A stretch of 64,000 nucleotides of DNA, from the NCBI GenBank assembly GCA_011109175.1, contig RDEW01000001.1, positions 1,688,360 through 1,752,359 of the forward strand, read 5' to 3'. The notes beneath the pieces were generated by a model, which saw only the letters and a list, made by a program, of their open reading frames with translations, did no database searches and was not told the DNA's origin. The translations under genes were made by a program, and so were the position numbers. The DNA comes from Dicyema japonicum (Eukaryota; Dicyemida; Rhombozoa; Dicyemidae). Positions 22,551 to 33,735 of the stretch are shown in pieces (position 1 is the stretch's first letter; each line of letters opens with the position of its first letter).

Positions 22551-23790
22551 TTATTGAAAATGGACATTATGTAATTTTCTAGATTTCGAATACAAAAGTT
22601 TCTGTTTTCCACAAAAACTCTTTAACTGCGAAAATCTTTCGACAGATGCCGAGGATGGCTGACAATTTAGAAGGAACGAATAATCTTCAGGAGAGACATT
22701 TTTACATTCCACATTAATAATTTTAGTTAGATCGCTTTTCAAAATTGTCTTCTCCAAATCTTGTTTAACCCCTGTTTCATCTTTCCCAAAATCTATTGCA
22801 CCAAGCCGAATATGCATAAGAACATCCTGGAATATGTTAATAGTTATGCGAAATAGCCCATAAGCTCTGTACTATTTTTTTCAATGCATTCTTCGTAGAA
22901 GTTACTAAAATGCTTTCTTCTTTAATTGACTCAAAAAATGTTAGTCTCTGGGATTAAATTTTTTGAATAAAAAGATGCAGTCTTCAACCAGTTACCCCCA
23001 TCTCGTCAATACGACTTTGGGAGAAATTTCAATTTCGGAAAACAATTTACGCTTTTGGTTCTTCCTAATAGAAGCTTGTGCGCTGGGTATCACATCATCT
23101 ACTTATGGACAAGATTTGCTGACCTCCATTGAACAATTGTGCAAAATATGGTCGACGCAATTGACATGAAAAAGATTAGGAAATAAATTTTAAAAAATTT
23201 TCCCAGATAAATCATAAATGAATTAAACAATGCCGGCTGTCATACTTTGCAGCATCAGAAATATGAAACATAAGATTATCCCTTTCGACCATAAGATTTC
23301 GGATCGAATCATCAACAATCTGTGCTATAATATTTTTTGTAGGTGCAAAATCAATTGGGTTGAATGAGACCAAATAAGTAATTTTAGGGAGTTTGATTGA
23401 TCCCGTAAAAACCGCGACATATCGTTTGTTTCGGATTTGAGTTTCATCGGTTATCGCAAAAATTTTTCGTTCTCTAGAAAATAAAATTTGATGAAATACT
23501 TGAATATGCCCCTGAACAAAGCTATGTATTCATTTGTGATATATTTGGCACAGTTCCTTGCTTGCGATTGCGAAGGAAGAGAAATTTGGTTGCATTTTAA
23601 CAGATCAATGAAGGCATTGATAATTTGTCAAGCGGAATGTCACATTTCAGAAGAGCCTTATTCGCCTTAAAATCCCAGTTTCCAACATCAGATTTATTTA
23701 ATTTTTGTTGAAAATGTTGTCAAACGATTTATTTATATCATCAAAAAATCCTTACCAACGGAAATTTTATGTTTCTTGGACGACGACCTG
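22551..23790 (-). mobile_element. hAT-like transposase remnant
   Basis: The minus strand ends with an open frame containing SFLLNCQPSSASVERFSQLK, the hAT C-terminal dimerisation motif. Upstream, in broken frames, one reads KIFAITDETQIRNKRYVAVF, NIIAQIVDDSIRNL and LMFHISDAAKYDS, corresponding to the catalytic core blocks of hAT transposases. Stops and frameshifts interrupt it. No terminal repeats were located. Confidence 0.65.
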
Positions 23791-24321
23791 TGAATGTTTA
23801 AAAGGTGCTTTAATATTAATGAAAAAACAGAATTTGTTAAAATTAATATAAAATATTAAAATTTAACTTTATTAACTTCATCACTTCTAATAATATTCAA
23901 ATGTTCTCTATGAAGCAATTTGTATGACGATATTTATGAAAATTATTATGAGAATATGCGACAACTTACCGTATTTGTTGGAAAGGCCTGAAATCGAGTA
24001 ATTAAGGACACAATAAATAATTGTTGGAATATAATAGATGAATTTAGAAATAATTTTCCCGAAATTTGTCCAAGCATTCAATCTGAGCTTTTGGAGGCTC
24101 ATTTTAGGTTCAATGGACATCAAATTTAGTTAAATTGAAAATAACAGATAATTGTCCTGAAGCACTTATTCAGACTAAACGTATCCAAGAAATTACGGAA
24201 AAAACAATATTGGAAGAAATTTAGTGATTATTTTTTAAATTAATAAATAAACAAAATGACTTTTTTTTATTTTTAACATGTCATTTTTTTAATAAATAAA
24301 ATAATTTTTTAACATAGAAAC

Positions 24322-24448
24322 AAATGTCAGTTGAGGAAGCCGGCTGCGTGGATTGGTAACGAGTTCCCTCGAAGTATGGCCATTCCAATCTTTTTTCTCA
24401 GCCATAACCCTTCTCGTTGATCCCTTTTCTTTCTGGCAAGCATTCATG
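24322..24448 (-). repeat. Short 3' copy of group 3 retroelement
   Basis: It is nearly identical to 22050-22180: GTCAGTTGAGGAAGCC.GCTGCGTGGATTG, ACGAGTTCCCTCG, CCTTCTCGTTGATCCCTTTT. It encodes only the last residues before the stop. It is a 5'-truncated insertion. Confidence 0.8.
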
Positions 24449-24524
24449 TCATTTAATTTTAAAATAGTATTGAAGAAATGGCATTCATGTCATTTAATTA
24501 AAAAATAGTATTGAAGAAATGGAT
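24440..24524. repeat. 41-bp tandem duplication
   Basis: GCATTCATGTCATTTAATT..AAAATAGTATTGAAGAAATG occurs twice in direct succession at the edge of the truncated retroelement. The copies differ by a couple of bases. Confidence 0.8.
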
Positions 24525-24699
24525 AAATTTTTTAACTTTTTATTTGGGGTACTTTCTGTATTTGGGGAGCTCTTCTATTGGGGCAGGGGTTAAACTGTAA
24601 CAATAATTTCAAAATATTAAAAATTAATTAAAAAAAGTTATCAAAAATTAAGTTGGGTTCAAAATAATTAATTTAAATTTAGGCGCCAAATTATTTTTG

Positions 24700-25275
24700 T
24701 TTGTATGAGTGCATGGTATCTATCAATTAATATTTATATATTCAGCCAAAATGATGACTTGTCTGTTTTCTTTGCACTTTATAAAAAGATTGGAAGCAGT
24801 TTTACCGCCAAAAAACACAGGAGACAAATTGAAAGTAACTTAGATAACGTTTTGTTACGATTTAATATTAGAATGTTGCTCTGTCCTTCATAATTGATCA
24901 CATCATCTTCTTGAAGTCTCTTCTTGAAGTAATCAGCAATAACCACCGTATTTCTCTTTTTTTACCCTCAGACTCCAACTTCGATGTGACGAAAATTAAT
25001 CAATTCTATGCTTCAGTGATTTTGAGGAGTTCACAAGCCCACTTCACAAAGACCACGTGTTTCCCGGGGATGGATCAGATCGAGAACCTATGTAATGATT
25101 TATAATATAAAGTCCCTACGTCTGCTGAAATGAGCAGAGGATTCTTCGCCAAATTTCTAAAATGTACTCGGAGACACGACAGAGTCTGTAAAAGGTTCTT
25201 GTCGGGGTTAAAATTGTAAGTCGTTATTTAAAGTTAAGGAACACGTGTCACCATACCGATTCGGTAACGTGGGTT
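24700..25275. other. No gene supported
   Basis: Two overlapping plus-strand open frames (24705-24893 and 24911-25105) have no recognisable domain. A TTAGGCGCCAAATTATTTT motif at 24679 is shared with 27701. The 35-bp repeat ends at 25250. Confidence 0.4.
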
Positions 25276-25617
25276 TTACATTATAGTCGTCTCATTATAG
25301 GCAGAATAGTCATTTAGAAGAAGATTCGAATTGTTCCCTGATTTGTCGTGACTTATTGGTTTATTACGACCCCTTTTTCTTTGAACTTTGAAAAATGTGA
25401 GAATATAAGGTTTAGTGGGCTTAAAGTTTTTGTGTGTCTGTTGCTGTATTGATTTGTTAGCGCAAAGGAATTTGCTAAATGTGACATCAAAAAAAAGGTA
25501 AAATGATATTTTTGATATCACAACAATGTTGGGGCCACAGAGATCGGTCCCCGTGTTATAAGAGGTCGAGAGCACGTGAAACTGATTCCCGACATAGAGT
25601 CCATAATTCAGCTCCAC
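25276..25617 (-). CDS. Unrecognised 113-residue open frame
   Basis: This long uninterrupted minus-strand frame starts MELNYGLYVGNQFHVLSTSY and has a basic tail (KVQRKRGRNKP). No family or transposon motif is recognised. A short internal intron could be hidden in the AT-rich middle. It is listed because the length is unusual for this composition. Confidence 0.3.
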   Translation of the reverse strand: MELNYGLYVGNQFHVLSTSYNTGTDLCGPNIVVISKISFYLFFDVTFSKFLCANKSIQQQTHKNFKPTKPYILTFFKVQRKRGRNKPISHDKSGNNSNLLLNDYSAYNETTIM

Positions 25618-25963
25618 AAATGGGTTTTTAATTACTTTTCGGCATACATAAAATTATATTAAATATCATATGATCGAATGAGTTTCTTCAATTAGAAGTT
25701 ACTGATTCGAATTCTGATTTTTCGTGGATCCGACATTTATTTTGTTTAGAACTTTGAGTTTCAATTGTTTCCGTCGCTTTATCCATGCTTTTATCCACCA
25801 TAAGCTAAGTAGACGCTTCGTTCAATGGAGAAGTTATATGCCACCACGCATCTTCTTAAGTGTCTCTTCCTGTTTTAGGGAAGAAATATGATTATATTAA
25901 TTTTAATAAAAATATTGAATTAAATAAATGTGTTTTTAAAATTTAAACATATCTTTTGTTGTG

Positions 25964-27610
25964 ATGTCAGCAGAGCTACGAAATGCAATTTCTATCGAAG
26001 CAGCGGAAGCTGACTACAATGAAACTGAACAGGCTTTCAGTGCTGGCCAAGCTGAATTATTAGCTGAATTTGAATTTAAAAAGAAGGTTTTATTCTCCAT
26101 TATACAAGGCACGCCAAGTTCACGTGTCTACCGACGACAACGAAGTAAAATACCAGCTAAGAAAGCTCCAAGAGCCAATCTGTATGTTACTTTCACCATT
26201 TAAGGCCTATTCGGAGAGGATGCCTCAGATAGAAGGGACAGACTTAGAATCCTTCTCGCGAAACACAGTGATGATATTTTCAAGATCCCCGGGGCTTCCA
26301 AACAGAGAGAGTTACAGGAACTCCAAGACCTCGAGCAGACGACCTGGTACCACGAGGGACCAGATGAACTTACCAAGGCTCGCTATTGGATTGCTGAGTA
26401 CTCAATTCCACGGTATTTGTCCGCTGTCACTATATTAGTGCCGTTACCAGACTGAGGGTCACCAAGGAACTGAGATCACTATCGGAGATTCAGAAGAACT
26501 TGTCAATCCAGGAATGCCATAAGAAAATATCAGTAAGAGTAATAAATCACGTGTTAGAGCATTGGTAGTGGCTGTAGTCAAATGGGCGATTCACGGCCCA
26601 TATCTTGTTGTAATTTAAGTCCTAATGATCGTTACGTGGTCACAGGCTCGTGGACTGGCACTGTTAAGTTGTGGACTCTCCCAGACTGTCATCCCTCTAG
26701 GACTCTTAAAGGTAGTCATCATCCTAATATCAAGGTCACAAGGATTCTGTGAGTGCTGTGGCATTCCATCCTAATTCTGGGGGGATAGATGATGGGGACA
26801 ATCAAGGGGAACTGATGTTGGCCTCTAGTTCTTTCGATGGGGGTGTGAAGCTGTGGGATTCAACGAGTGAGTCCTCAATAGCCGACCTTGAGGGACATTC
26901 CCCTACAGAGTTGCTGGACTGGGCTGGCATCCCTCAGGACTGTTTCTTGCTACTTGCTGGTTTGGTTTGTTGGTTACAAAGTTATGACTGTTCCTGGAGG
27001 TTGTTTGATTTGGAGGAGGGAGTTGAGGTACTCCATCAGGAAGGCCACGTGCGACCCGTCCACTGTGTCTCCTTCCAGTGTGATGGATCACTCATGGTGA
27101 CTGGGTTGTCTTCGTTGTTATTGCAGGAGTTTGGATGGAACTGGGAGAGTGTGGGATCTTAGGACTGGTCGATGTATTCTTGTTTTGACGGGGCATCAGG
27201 GACCTGTTCTGTCGACTGACTTCTGTCCAAGCGGGTGAGTAGTCCTCTTATCCTCAGTTACATAAAGCCACTGGAAGTAGTGATAACACGTGCAAGATTT
27301 GGGATTTGAGGCAGTGCATATCTGTGTATACCATAGCTGCCCACACGAATAATGTGTCGGGGGTGAAGTTTCAAAGTTTGTTGTTATGTTATTTGTAGAG
27401 GGAAACAAGTATGACAGTAATTACTTGGTGACAGCTTCTTATGATAAGACAGTGAAGATATGGACTCATCCTTTATGGACTCCTCTGCGTACTCTGGATG
27501 GACACATGGATAAGATTATGTCACTTGATGTTGATAATACAGGCGACACTATTGTTACCACCAGTTTTGATAGGACCATTAGAGAATGGAGTGCACAAGT
27601 TACTGTATAA
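25964..27610 (+). CDS. PRPF4: U4/U6 snRNP protein PRPF4 (Prp4, WD40)
   Basis: PRPF4 is a core subunit of the U4/U6.U5 tri-snRNP. The N-terminal part reads [20 protein letters not shown] and [18 protein letters not shown], the PRP4/SFM region. A seven-blade WD40 propeller follows: [78 protein letters not shown] and FDRTIREW. Introns: 26087-26108, 26182-26204, 26413-26438, 26533-26557, 26712-26734, 26960-26981, 27105-27126, 27235-27257, 27376-27398. The spliced length is two bases short of a multiple of three. The two frame breaks lie at a CCCC run near 26900 and a GGG run near 27233, each mended by one extra base. The protein would be about 479 aa. Either assembly errors or a recent pseudogene could explain this. 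Confidence 0.92.
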
Positions 27611-27700
27611 TTATTTTACATTTTGTTGTTTGTATGATATTGAGAGTATTAGTTAATTATGTCTTGTCTTAGCTGTGAAATTATCAATCATAATTCAAAC

Positions 27701-27736
27701 TTAGGCGCCAAATTATTTTGGTTTTTTGTGAGTGCG
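27701..27736. promoter_or_regulatory. TTAGGCGCCAAATTATTTT motif shared with 24679
   Basis: A 19-bp identical core with a GGCGCC palindrome, followed in both places by a T/G stretch and GAGTGC. GGCGCCAAA resembles an E2F site, but a decayed repeat is equally possible. It lies between PRPF4 and the next gene. Confidence 0.3.
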
Positions 27737-27918
27737 TAAAGTTTTTGTAAAAATCGTTTTTGTGTAAGTGGTCAACCCCGAAAGTCTCAAACTTTTAGTT
27801 TGTCACAAAGCATTCGCAGATAGCTAAGTTGAATCATAGAAGGTTTTTTATTATAAAAATTTAAAATTATTTGTTTAATTAAATAACCTTAAATATTTAA
27901 AAATTTAAAACGTGATCC

Positions 27919-28322
27919 ATGAATGTTGTATTTGTTTTACTATAATAGAATAAAGTGAAGGAACAGCAACAAATCCACAAATTGTCCTCTCTGAAAAAGC
28001 AGGTTAAGAAGTATGTCTTTGGGGAAATGACTGATCACAACAAACAGGAAGATGAGACTATTCGCCATCTCATTGTTCTTGGGGCAAAAGTTTATAATAT
28101 TATGACCCGCTAGCCTCCCAAAAATAAATACTACAACTATAAAGAATATCAAGAAATGGTCAGAAGTGGGGCTAAATCAGTCGTCAAACCAAAGAAGAAG
28201 TTATATTTGTCTTATTTTCTAGAAAGAGGATAACTGCCCCCTCTGGTCAGGTTGGTACTTATAATAGTGGAACACTTACGCTTTCTAATGGAGATATTAA
28301 AAGAATTAGAAATTCTAAATAA
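27919..28322 (+). CDS. Small basic protein, possibly C1orf131/Faf1-like (DUF4602)
   Basis: The model has four exons: 27919-27924, 27949-28089, 28114-28199 and 28223-28322, with introns of 24, 24 and 23 nt. The spliced CDS is exactly 333 nt (110 aa). It holds a coiled, charged N-terminus (QQIHKLSSLKKQVKKYVFG), then LGAKPPKNKYYNYKEYQ, a lysine-rich patch and a C-terminal QVGTYNSGTLTLSNGDIKRI. The LG.KPPK..YNYK and GxLxLSxxDI patterns recall the DUF4602 family, linked to the small-subunit processome. That identification is from memory of the pattern and is tentative. The first exon codes only two residues, which is unusual. Confidence 0.6.
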
Positions 28323-28767
28323 TTTTTATTTATTTTTTGAGTTTTTTTATTAATTTAAATGAATTTAAATCAAAAAATAGAGTTGGTGGGTAGTACTCCT
28401 ATCTGAGTGGCAACATAATTTATTGTCACGATCAAGTTAGTTATAAGGGACATCATTATCATACTCTCGTCTCGGGGAGAAGAAAGCTTTGGTACACCCC
28501 TGCTGCCACCTCTCTGTATTGCGGGAGAACTCTGCTCGAATAGCTGGTTTGAAATTTAATTGTGGTTTATTTGCTTTCAATCAAATATAGAGCTGGTGTG
28601 AGGTTTTCTTATAAAATTTCCATATCACTCCTTCGTTTATAACATGTGTTGGTTATATGAAGGCTAAGTTGGTTGTTTAGGGTTTTATCTCGAGGTTTAG
28701 TGTGACGAGTTTGTGCTACTTATGTGATTCGTTTTGATTATTGATAGTTTATATAAAAAATAAAAAC

Positions 28768-29130
28768 GCTGCGTGGCGACATGTGGTGCTTTGTGGCAAA
28801 TTAGTTTGAAGCCTCTGTTTTGCTCGTCTGTTTCTAATTTGCTTAATTATCGTGCGTCATGTGGTTTGCCTTGTCTGGTGGCGTCAGATACAAGTCAAAT
28901 GTGTATCCAAAAAGAACCATTTGTCAACGACCATCCAGAGGAGTTCTTCTTACACATCTGTGCACTTTTCCGGTGGAGACTCGTCATTTCAAGAGAATGC
29001 GCAGGAACGCAATCAGGACACCGATAAAAGATGCGGAGACTGTTGAGGAAGGATGAGATCACCTGGAATTTTGTTATTTTGGATATGACGGTGGTTTTTT
29101 TGGTTTTTAGTTCAATAAATTAAAAAAATA
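28768..29130 (+). mobile_element. Non-autonomous LINE derivative
   Basis: The head (GACATGTGGTGCTTTGTGGC..ATTAGTTTGAAG) matches 57084-57130. A second block (GCGTCATGTGGTTTGCCTTGTCTGGTG) matches the leader of the LINE at 15070. This is joined directly to a LINE-type 3' part ending GGTTTTTAGTTCAATAAATTAAA. Endonuclease and RT are missing. It is an internally deleted element that could have moved with the LINE machinery. Confidence 0.6.
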
Positions 29131-29261
29131 GTTTATATTGCACTGCTATAGTGAGTAGAATGGTTATGTCACGGGAAATCATAATTCTTTATTTTACCAG
29201 ATTCGGGCATTATTACTTTCACTGTATGAAAGTTATATAGAATTGTAGATTAATTTATTTA

Positions 29262-29600
29262 TTTAACACCCAAAACTACGGTAAAACCAAAACTAACTAT
29301 CACGTGATCCCGATGCGCTCCGACAAAATCCTCATCTTTCCCGGTGCTCCTCCCTCGTACCCACACAAGCTCGTACAGGGCGGCTGACTGTATTTGCAGG
29401 GCCACCTTCCCGCATGCTGGAGTTTTGTTTAATGAGGGCCTCCAGAGTAGTCGGTCCGGTTCTATGTCTCCCACAAGACTACCGCTCCGTCATTCTGAAA
29501 GCCTTCTTTTGAACGTCCTCAATCTTCTTAGTGTTCGTCCATGATAATGAAGGTCCCCACGAAGCACACGCGTACGAGAAGCATGGTTCGATGTATTGNA
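29262..29600 (-). mobile_element. Group 1 LINE 3' end
   Basis: The minus strand reads ...GKMRILSERIGIT-stop near 29305, followed by the 3' tail ending at an A/T-rich TTAAATAAATAAA. The single ambiguous base of the window (n at 29599) lies inside it. Only the last ~100 codons are traceable, in broken frames. Confidence 0.6.
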
Positions 29601-30479
29601 AAATGTCATTGTAATGGATGTGTCTAGAATTCAGTGCTCTCGGAAAGGAGACTGGATAACTATAGTCTTCATCGAAGATTGGAGTAGCGGGAGAGGGTTA
29701 AAACTCTAATGTGAGGTCTAATGCACTTCACATAAGCCGAGTAAAGAATCTATTATTTCGCGAGCCACAGCAGTTACCGAGCCACAGACGTTACCTATGA
29801 TAGCTGTCATCTGCTGTCATAACTGTTATTTTAATTAAAATTTAATCAATACTTAATTTTTTTTAATTATAAATTTGGCATGCGTTTGCCACTTAATTGT
29901 GGTTGTCTGTTTGTGTTTATTTTGTTGTATTTTTCTACTGCGTTGTCATACATTATATTATTGGATTTATCAAATAGTGTTGAAGACTGTTATCAAAATG
30001 TTTAATATATATTTTTTATTTTGTTAACCTATAAATGTGGATTATTTTTCACTATTTGATTTATCCCTATTTATATTCTCTTGTCTATTTTCTCTTCCAT
30101 ATTATTTGTATCCCAAAAAATCACAAGATACCCTTAACTTGTAAAGAAGAAATGAGGACTATTGCTCAGGAGATTCACCAGAAAAATCACTGTGGACATA
30201 ACGCTGTCGTAGGAGATTTTGCGCTATCAAAAGAACTGTTATTTGTCAAGTTGTAAAAGACTGCAATGTTTGCAAGTTCAATGCCTCTGTCGAAAATGAT
30301 GGCTTCGGATGACAAGAGTGAATAAAGCACATTTGAAAGGCTGTGTTTTTATACAATCAAACGCCTCACTTATCCACAGGTAAATATGTCCTTTTATTTT
30401 TTTTGCAGATGTTAGTGAAAAGTGCTAGACGGTGAAGACAACCTAGAAAAATACAACAAAATAAAATACAGTTCAGATA
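29601..30479. other. AT-rich, no gene seen
   Basis: An open frame at 30035-30256 (+) is strongly biased and unrecognised, although its second half (ICIPKNHKIPLTCKEEMRT) has ordinary composition. Nothing firmer can be said. Confidence 0.35.
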
Positions 30480-31400
30480 GTAAAGGTTTCTTGTCTATAA
30501 TTTTACAAAAGGTGATTAAAAATTTGATTTTCCTCGGGTTTTCGGATAGGTCTGATTAGAGACTTCTTCCATATTTCAGGGATTGTTAATGGATTGGTTG
30601 AAGATATAGGCTAATAGTTCCAGGGCTCGATGGCCTAGGTGCTTCAGTTCACATGTGGTTATGTTGTCTGCTCCTTTGGCCTCTGAGTTGTTGGCTTTGG
30701 ATATGGCTCTGCAAGCATCCTGGCTAGTAAATTGGAACCAGTCATCGGAGCGTTTCGGTTTAATCTTTTTTTGGAATACTTGGTGTTTTTTGAAAACTTC
30801 TTGTAGGAGATAGACGTATAATATTATATCAGAATGTCTGGTTGTTGTGTAGAATTTGAATTTTCTTTCTGGGGAGGATCTTTTGATGTTCTGATCCACT
30901 TCTAGACTCTCTGCATTGAGGGATTCTTGCAGAGAACCTTTGATAGTCTCGTCCATTTTCTTTGCATTTTCTGCCTTTATGTTCTTGTCGATCTCTCTGT
31001 TCAATTTTTGTATTTTTCTGATGTTCTTTTCTGTTGGCGATTTTACCATTTTTAGATTATTTCGTTCTCTGATCAGATCTTTCGTCGTTGTTTTGAAACG
31101 TTTTGATGACGTAGGTTGCCTCCCCATATGAATGTACTTCCTATTCGCAGAGTTTATGGTGGAGTTGAACGACTTCACTAATTTTCGACGGAGGGAGGAG
31201 TGGGGAAATTTAATAGTCCAATGCAATTATCGACGTAATCCTTCAATCCTCTCCAATTCCCAAGGCTGTAATTAGTCATCGTTGGACGTTGTCCTTTTAT
31301 CCGTGACCTCGTTTTGACCTTCAAAAATATTGGATTGTGGTCACTCCTGTTGTCATATTTTTACGGAGATGCTGTCACTATTGTTGCAAAATTTTCCCAC
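30480..31400 (-). mobile_element. Group 1 LINE: endonuclease end and RT start
   Basis: The minus strand begins with the last AP-endonuclease motif SDHNPIFLKVKTRSR, then a 216-residue open frame (30576-31226) with a basic coiled linker and the first RT block AISKANNSEAKGADNITTCE followed by LKHLGHRALELLAYIFNQSI. Downstream motifs decay toward 30480. The catalytic YxDD is absent. Confidence 0.8.
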
Positions 31401-31435
31401 AATTTTGTCAATGTCAAAGAAAGTGATTATTATTT

Positions 31436-31850
31436 AATAACCCCGAAAAGGGAACACCAAGAAAGAGTAATCCAACTAATTAAGTGATCCCGGTACGCCT
31501 CAACAGGATCGAGAGGTTTTTCCTGTGTTCCTCCAGAGTACCCACGGCTTTCCTGAATAAACGACGATCATCTTTCATTAGGGTCTGAAGAGGAGTGGGG
31601 TTTTTCCCAAATTTCGTGTATTTGAAGCCTTTAGCCTTGAATGGAAGAAACGACTTGTTTCTTGGCCACACAGACAGGTGAAGCCGGAGCCATTATTTTT
31701 GATTGCGGCGTGGTCAAGCATTGGAGGGAAAAGATCGGGGGTAGATTCGTTTGACGTGCTAGTTTTCCAATTAGGGTATTGATCTTGAGTGAATTTGATG
31801 AAATTGTGAAGAAAGTGCATTCTAAACGCTTTAAAAAAATAATTATCAAT
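31436..31850 (-). mobile_element. Group 1 LINE, ORF2 C-terminus and tail
   Basis: The frame ends ...EHRKNLSILLRRTGIT-stop at about 31480, then a 3' UTR with GGGATCAC pairing 7/8 with GTGTTCCC, and GGGGTTATTAAATAATAAT. The upstream frames 31578-31849 carry overlapping pieces of the same C-terminal region. Confidence 0.65.
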
Positions 31851-32001
31851 AATTAATGTTTGCTTTGAAATAATTGATTATTTTATTTTTTGACATTGAT
31901 TTTAGCTATCAAAATAACGTCTGTGGCTCGGAACCTGCTGTGTCTCGGGACATATTACTACAGGGATACGTACTTAAGTGAAAATGTAAATTCCTTACGT
32001 C

Positions 32002-32670
32002 AGGGGTGGCCAACCTTTTTCACTTGCGAGCTACTTTTTTGTCTGGCGATCGACTTATATACATTTTTTTGTTTTTTAATAACAATTTTTTAATATTAGA
32101 TTTTATTTAAAAAAGAGAACAAGAAACAAACACACCAAAGAGGGAGAGAATTTTTATTTTATAATAAAAATTTTAATGCGATTTTTTCATAATAATTCTA
32201 CTGCAGTTATTTCGAATTTTGGCTCATACTAGCTTATTGCTGTTCTCATGCAGTCCCCAAGGTGGTCATCTGTTAAACGGGTCCTGTATTAAGATTTTAT
32301 CATTTTCATGATCGAAAATGATGTTTTAGATAAATAATCCTTCCGAAGCACAAAAGAATTTGTTGATACGCATCAATCAAAATGGGATATTTTTATGGAG
32401 ACATAAATTTCCACATGTTGACATTTGAATTTATTTTTGAAATGATATCATTTTTAGATATATAATTTCTTTTTGAATATTTATTAGGTCAACGTCAAAA
32501 ATCTTTCTAAATTCTGAAATATTTTCGACGTGACTCTCCATGAACGGAGAATCAAAGAAAGTGCATAAAAAAGTAATATTATTGAAATCGTCAAATCTGT
32601 GATTAAACTCGTTCATTATAATTTGTAGTACCAGAGCAAATTCTTTTGACAAAATGATTTTTATTAACAA
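32002..32670 (-). mobile_element. hAT transposase, C-terminal part, with terminal repeat
   Basis: At 32002 the plus strand reads CAGGGGTGGCCAACC, a canonical hAT terminus, marking the element's 3' end. The minus-strand frame 32431-32670 reads EFALVLQIIMNEFNHRFDDF...FFDSPF...INIQKEIIYLK, as in hAT transposases related to GTF2IRD2/ZBED5. It continues the N-terminal part at 33735-34300; the two are separated by a retroelement insertion. Confidence 0.65.
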
Positions 32671-32689
32671 GTTTTAAATTTTATTTAGT

Positions 32690-33735
32690 AAAGAAAAGAG
32701 AGTAAATGGTCATATAGCGGCTGCCTGACTGCGTGGCTATTGCCTCTCAGGATGGCGAGCGAGATTCGCTCAAATAACTAGCGGCGCTCACGAGGGTCTC
32801 CTGATCGTGTAGCGATCCGATTCCCTAGACGACTCAAGAATTCAAGTGTCGCAGGCAAAAGGGAACCAGACGTCTCAACAGCGAGTGAGACAAACAAAAA
32901 ATCCTTGGGCATGACCGCCTACTTTTCCCGTCTCAACTTCTCAGCGAGAGAACAGACTCCAGAGGCACTCTGGAGTAGGTTGCAAGAGGCAAACATGTCG
33001 GTGTAGGTGACGTCCCAGACAAGAGGTTTACCGGCTTCAAAAGGGAAGATTGTCATACCATCTGGTCGTTTCCGTCCTGCTTGCAAAGACCAACAGGCTC
33101 GAGCATGGAGGGCCGGCGGTGTCCAAAGCTCTCCTAACGTCAAGGCCATGTGTTTACGTAATCTTCCTGCACTCTTCCTAGGAGAGAGGGTGCAGGCCAA
33201 AACAGTTGATCTGGTCTCCGCATCGGCACGGATGTGGAACACAGATTTTCAATTCAGTCGTAATGAGATCCCAATACAAAAGCATTCATTATCCAGTAAG
33301 GTACCCAAAACTCCATTGGGAACGGCATTGAGTCAGGCACCGCTCTCGGAAGACGCCCCCGACAACAAACAGGCACACTAGCAAATCATCGAAATAATTT
33401 AGCATCGTCCAGGTCCCGCTGAGAGAACGAGGAAAACAGCGAAAGCCGATAAGCACGGCTCCAGGCCTCACGAGCATGGCCGGCGTCCTTGTCAATAAAG
33501 AATTCAGGGAGGGAGTGTAGAATCCTCTTGATACAGGCCATTAGCGACGATGGATATGCAGGGAGAGAAAGGTCTACTGGGTTGCGAATTCCAAGCCCTC
33601 GGAGTCTCACTGGCAGCGTGGCTTGCTTCCGTGAGTAATCCTCGAACCGAACGTTGAAGATATGCTCCGCTGTCGTACGGAAGATCCCGTTAATATGTGC
33701 GAGTTGGTCACATTGGGTGAAATAGAAAGCAGTCC
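32690..33735 (-). mobile_element. Group 3 retroelement inserted in the hAT element
   Basis: The minus strand reads LPVRLRGLGIRNPVDLSLPA (33390-33660), then after frameshifts SLQAGRKRPDGMTIFPFEAG, KPLVWDVTYTDMF and a degraded C-terminus. The 3' edge near 32690 abuts transposase codons, and the 5' edge near 33735 interrupts the same transposase. It is 5'-truncated: the RT core with YxDD is not present. Confidence 0.7.

Noticed and set aside
22335-22574. Plus-strand open frame starting MFVLENVSMQ
   Set aside because: Antisense to the group 3 retroelement C-terminus.
27940-28152. Minus-strand open frame starting MIFFIVVVFIF
   Set aside because: Antisense to the small basic-protein gene, whose four exons close to an exact multiple of three.
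33007-33381. Plus-strand 124-residue open frame
   Set aside because: Antisense to the RPDG...WDVT block of the inserted retroelement.
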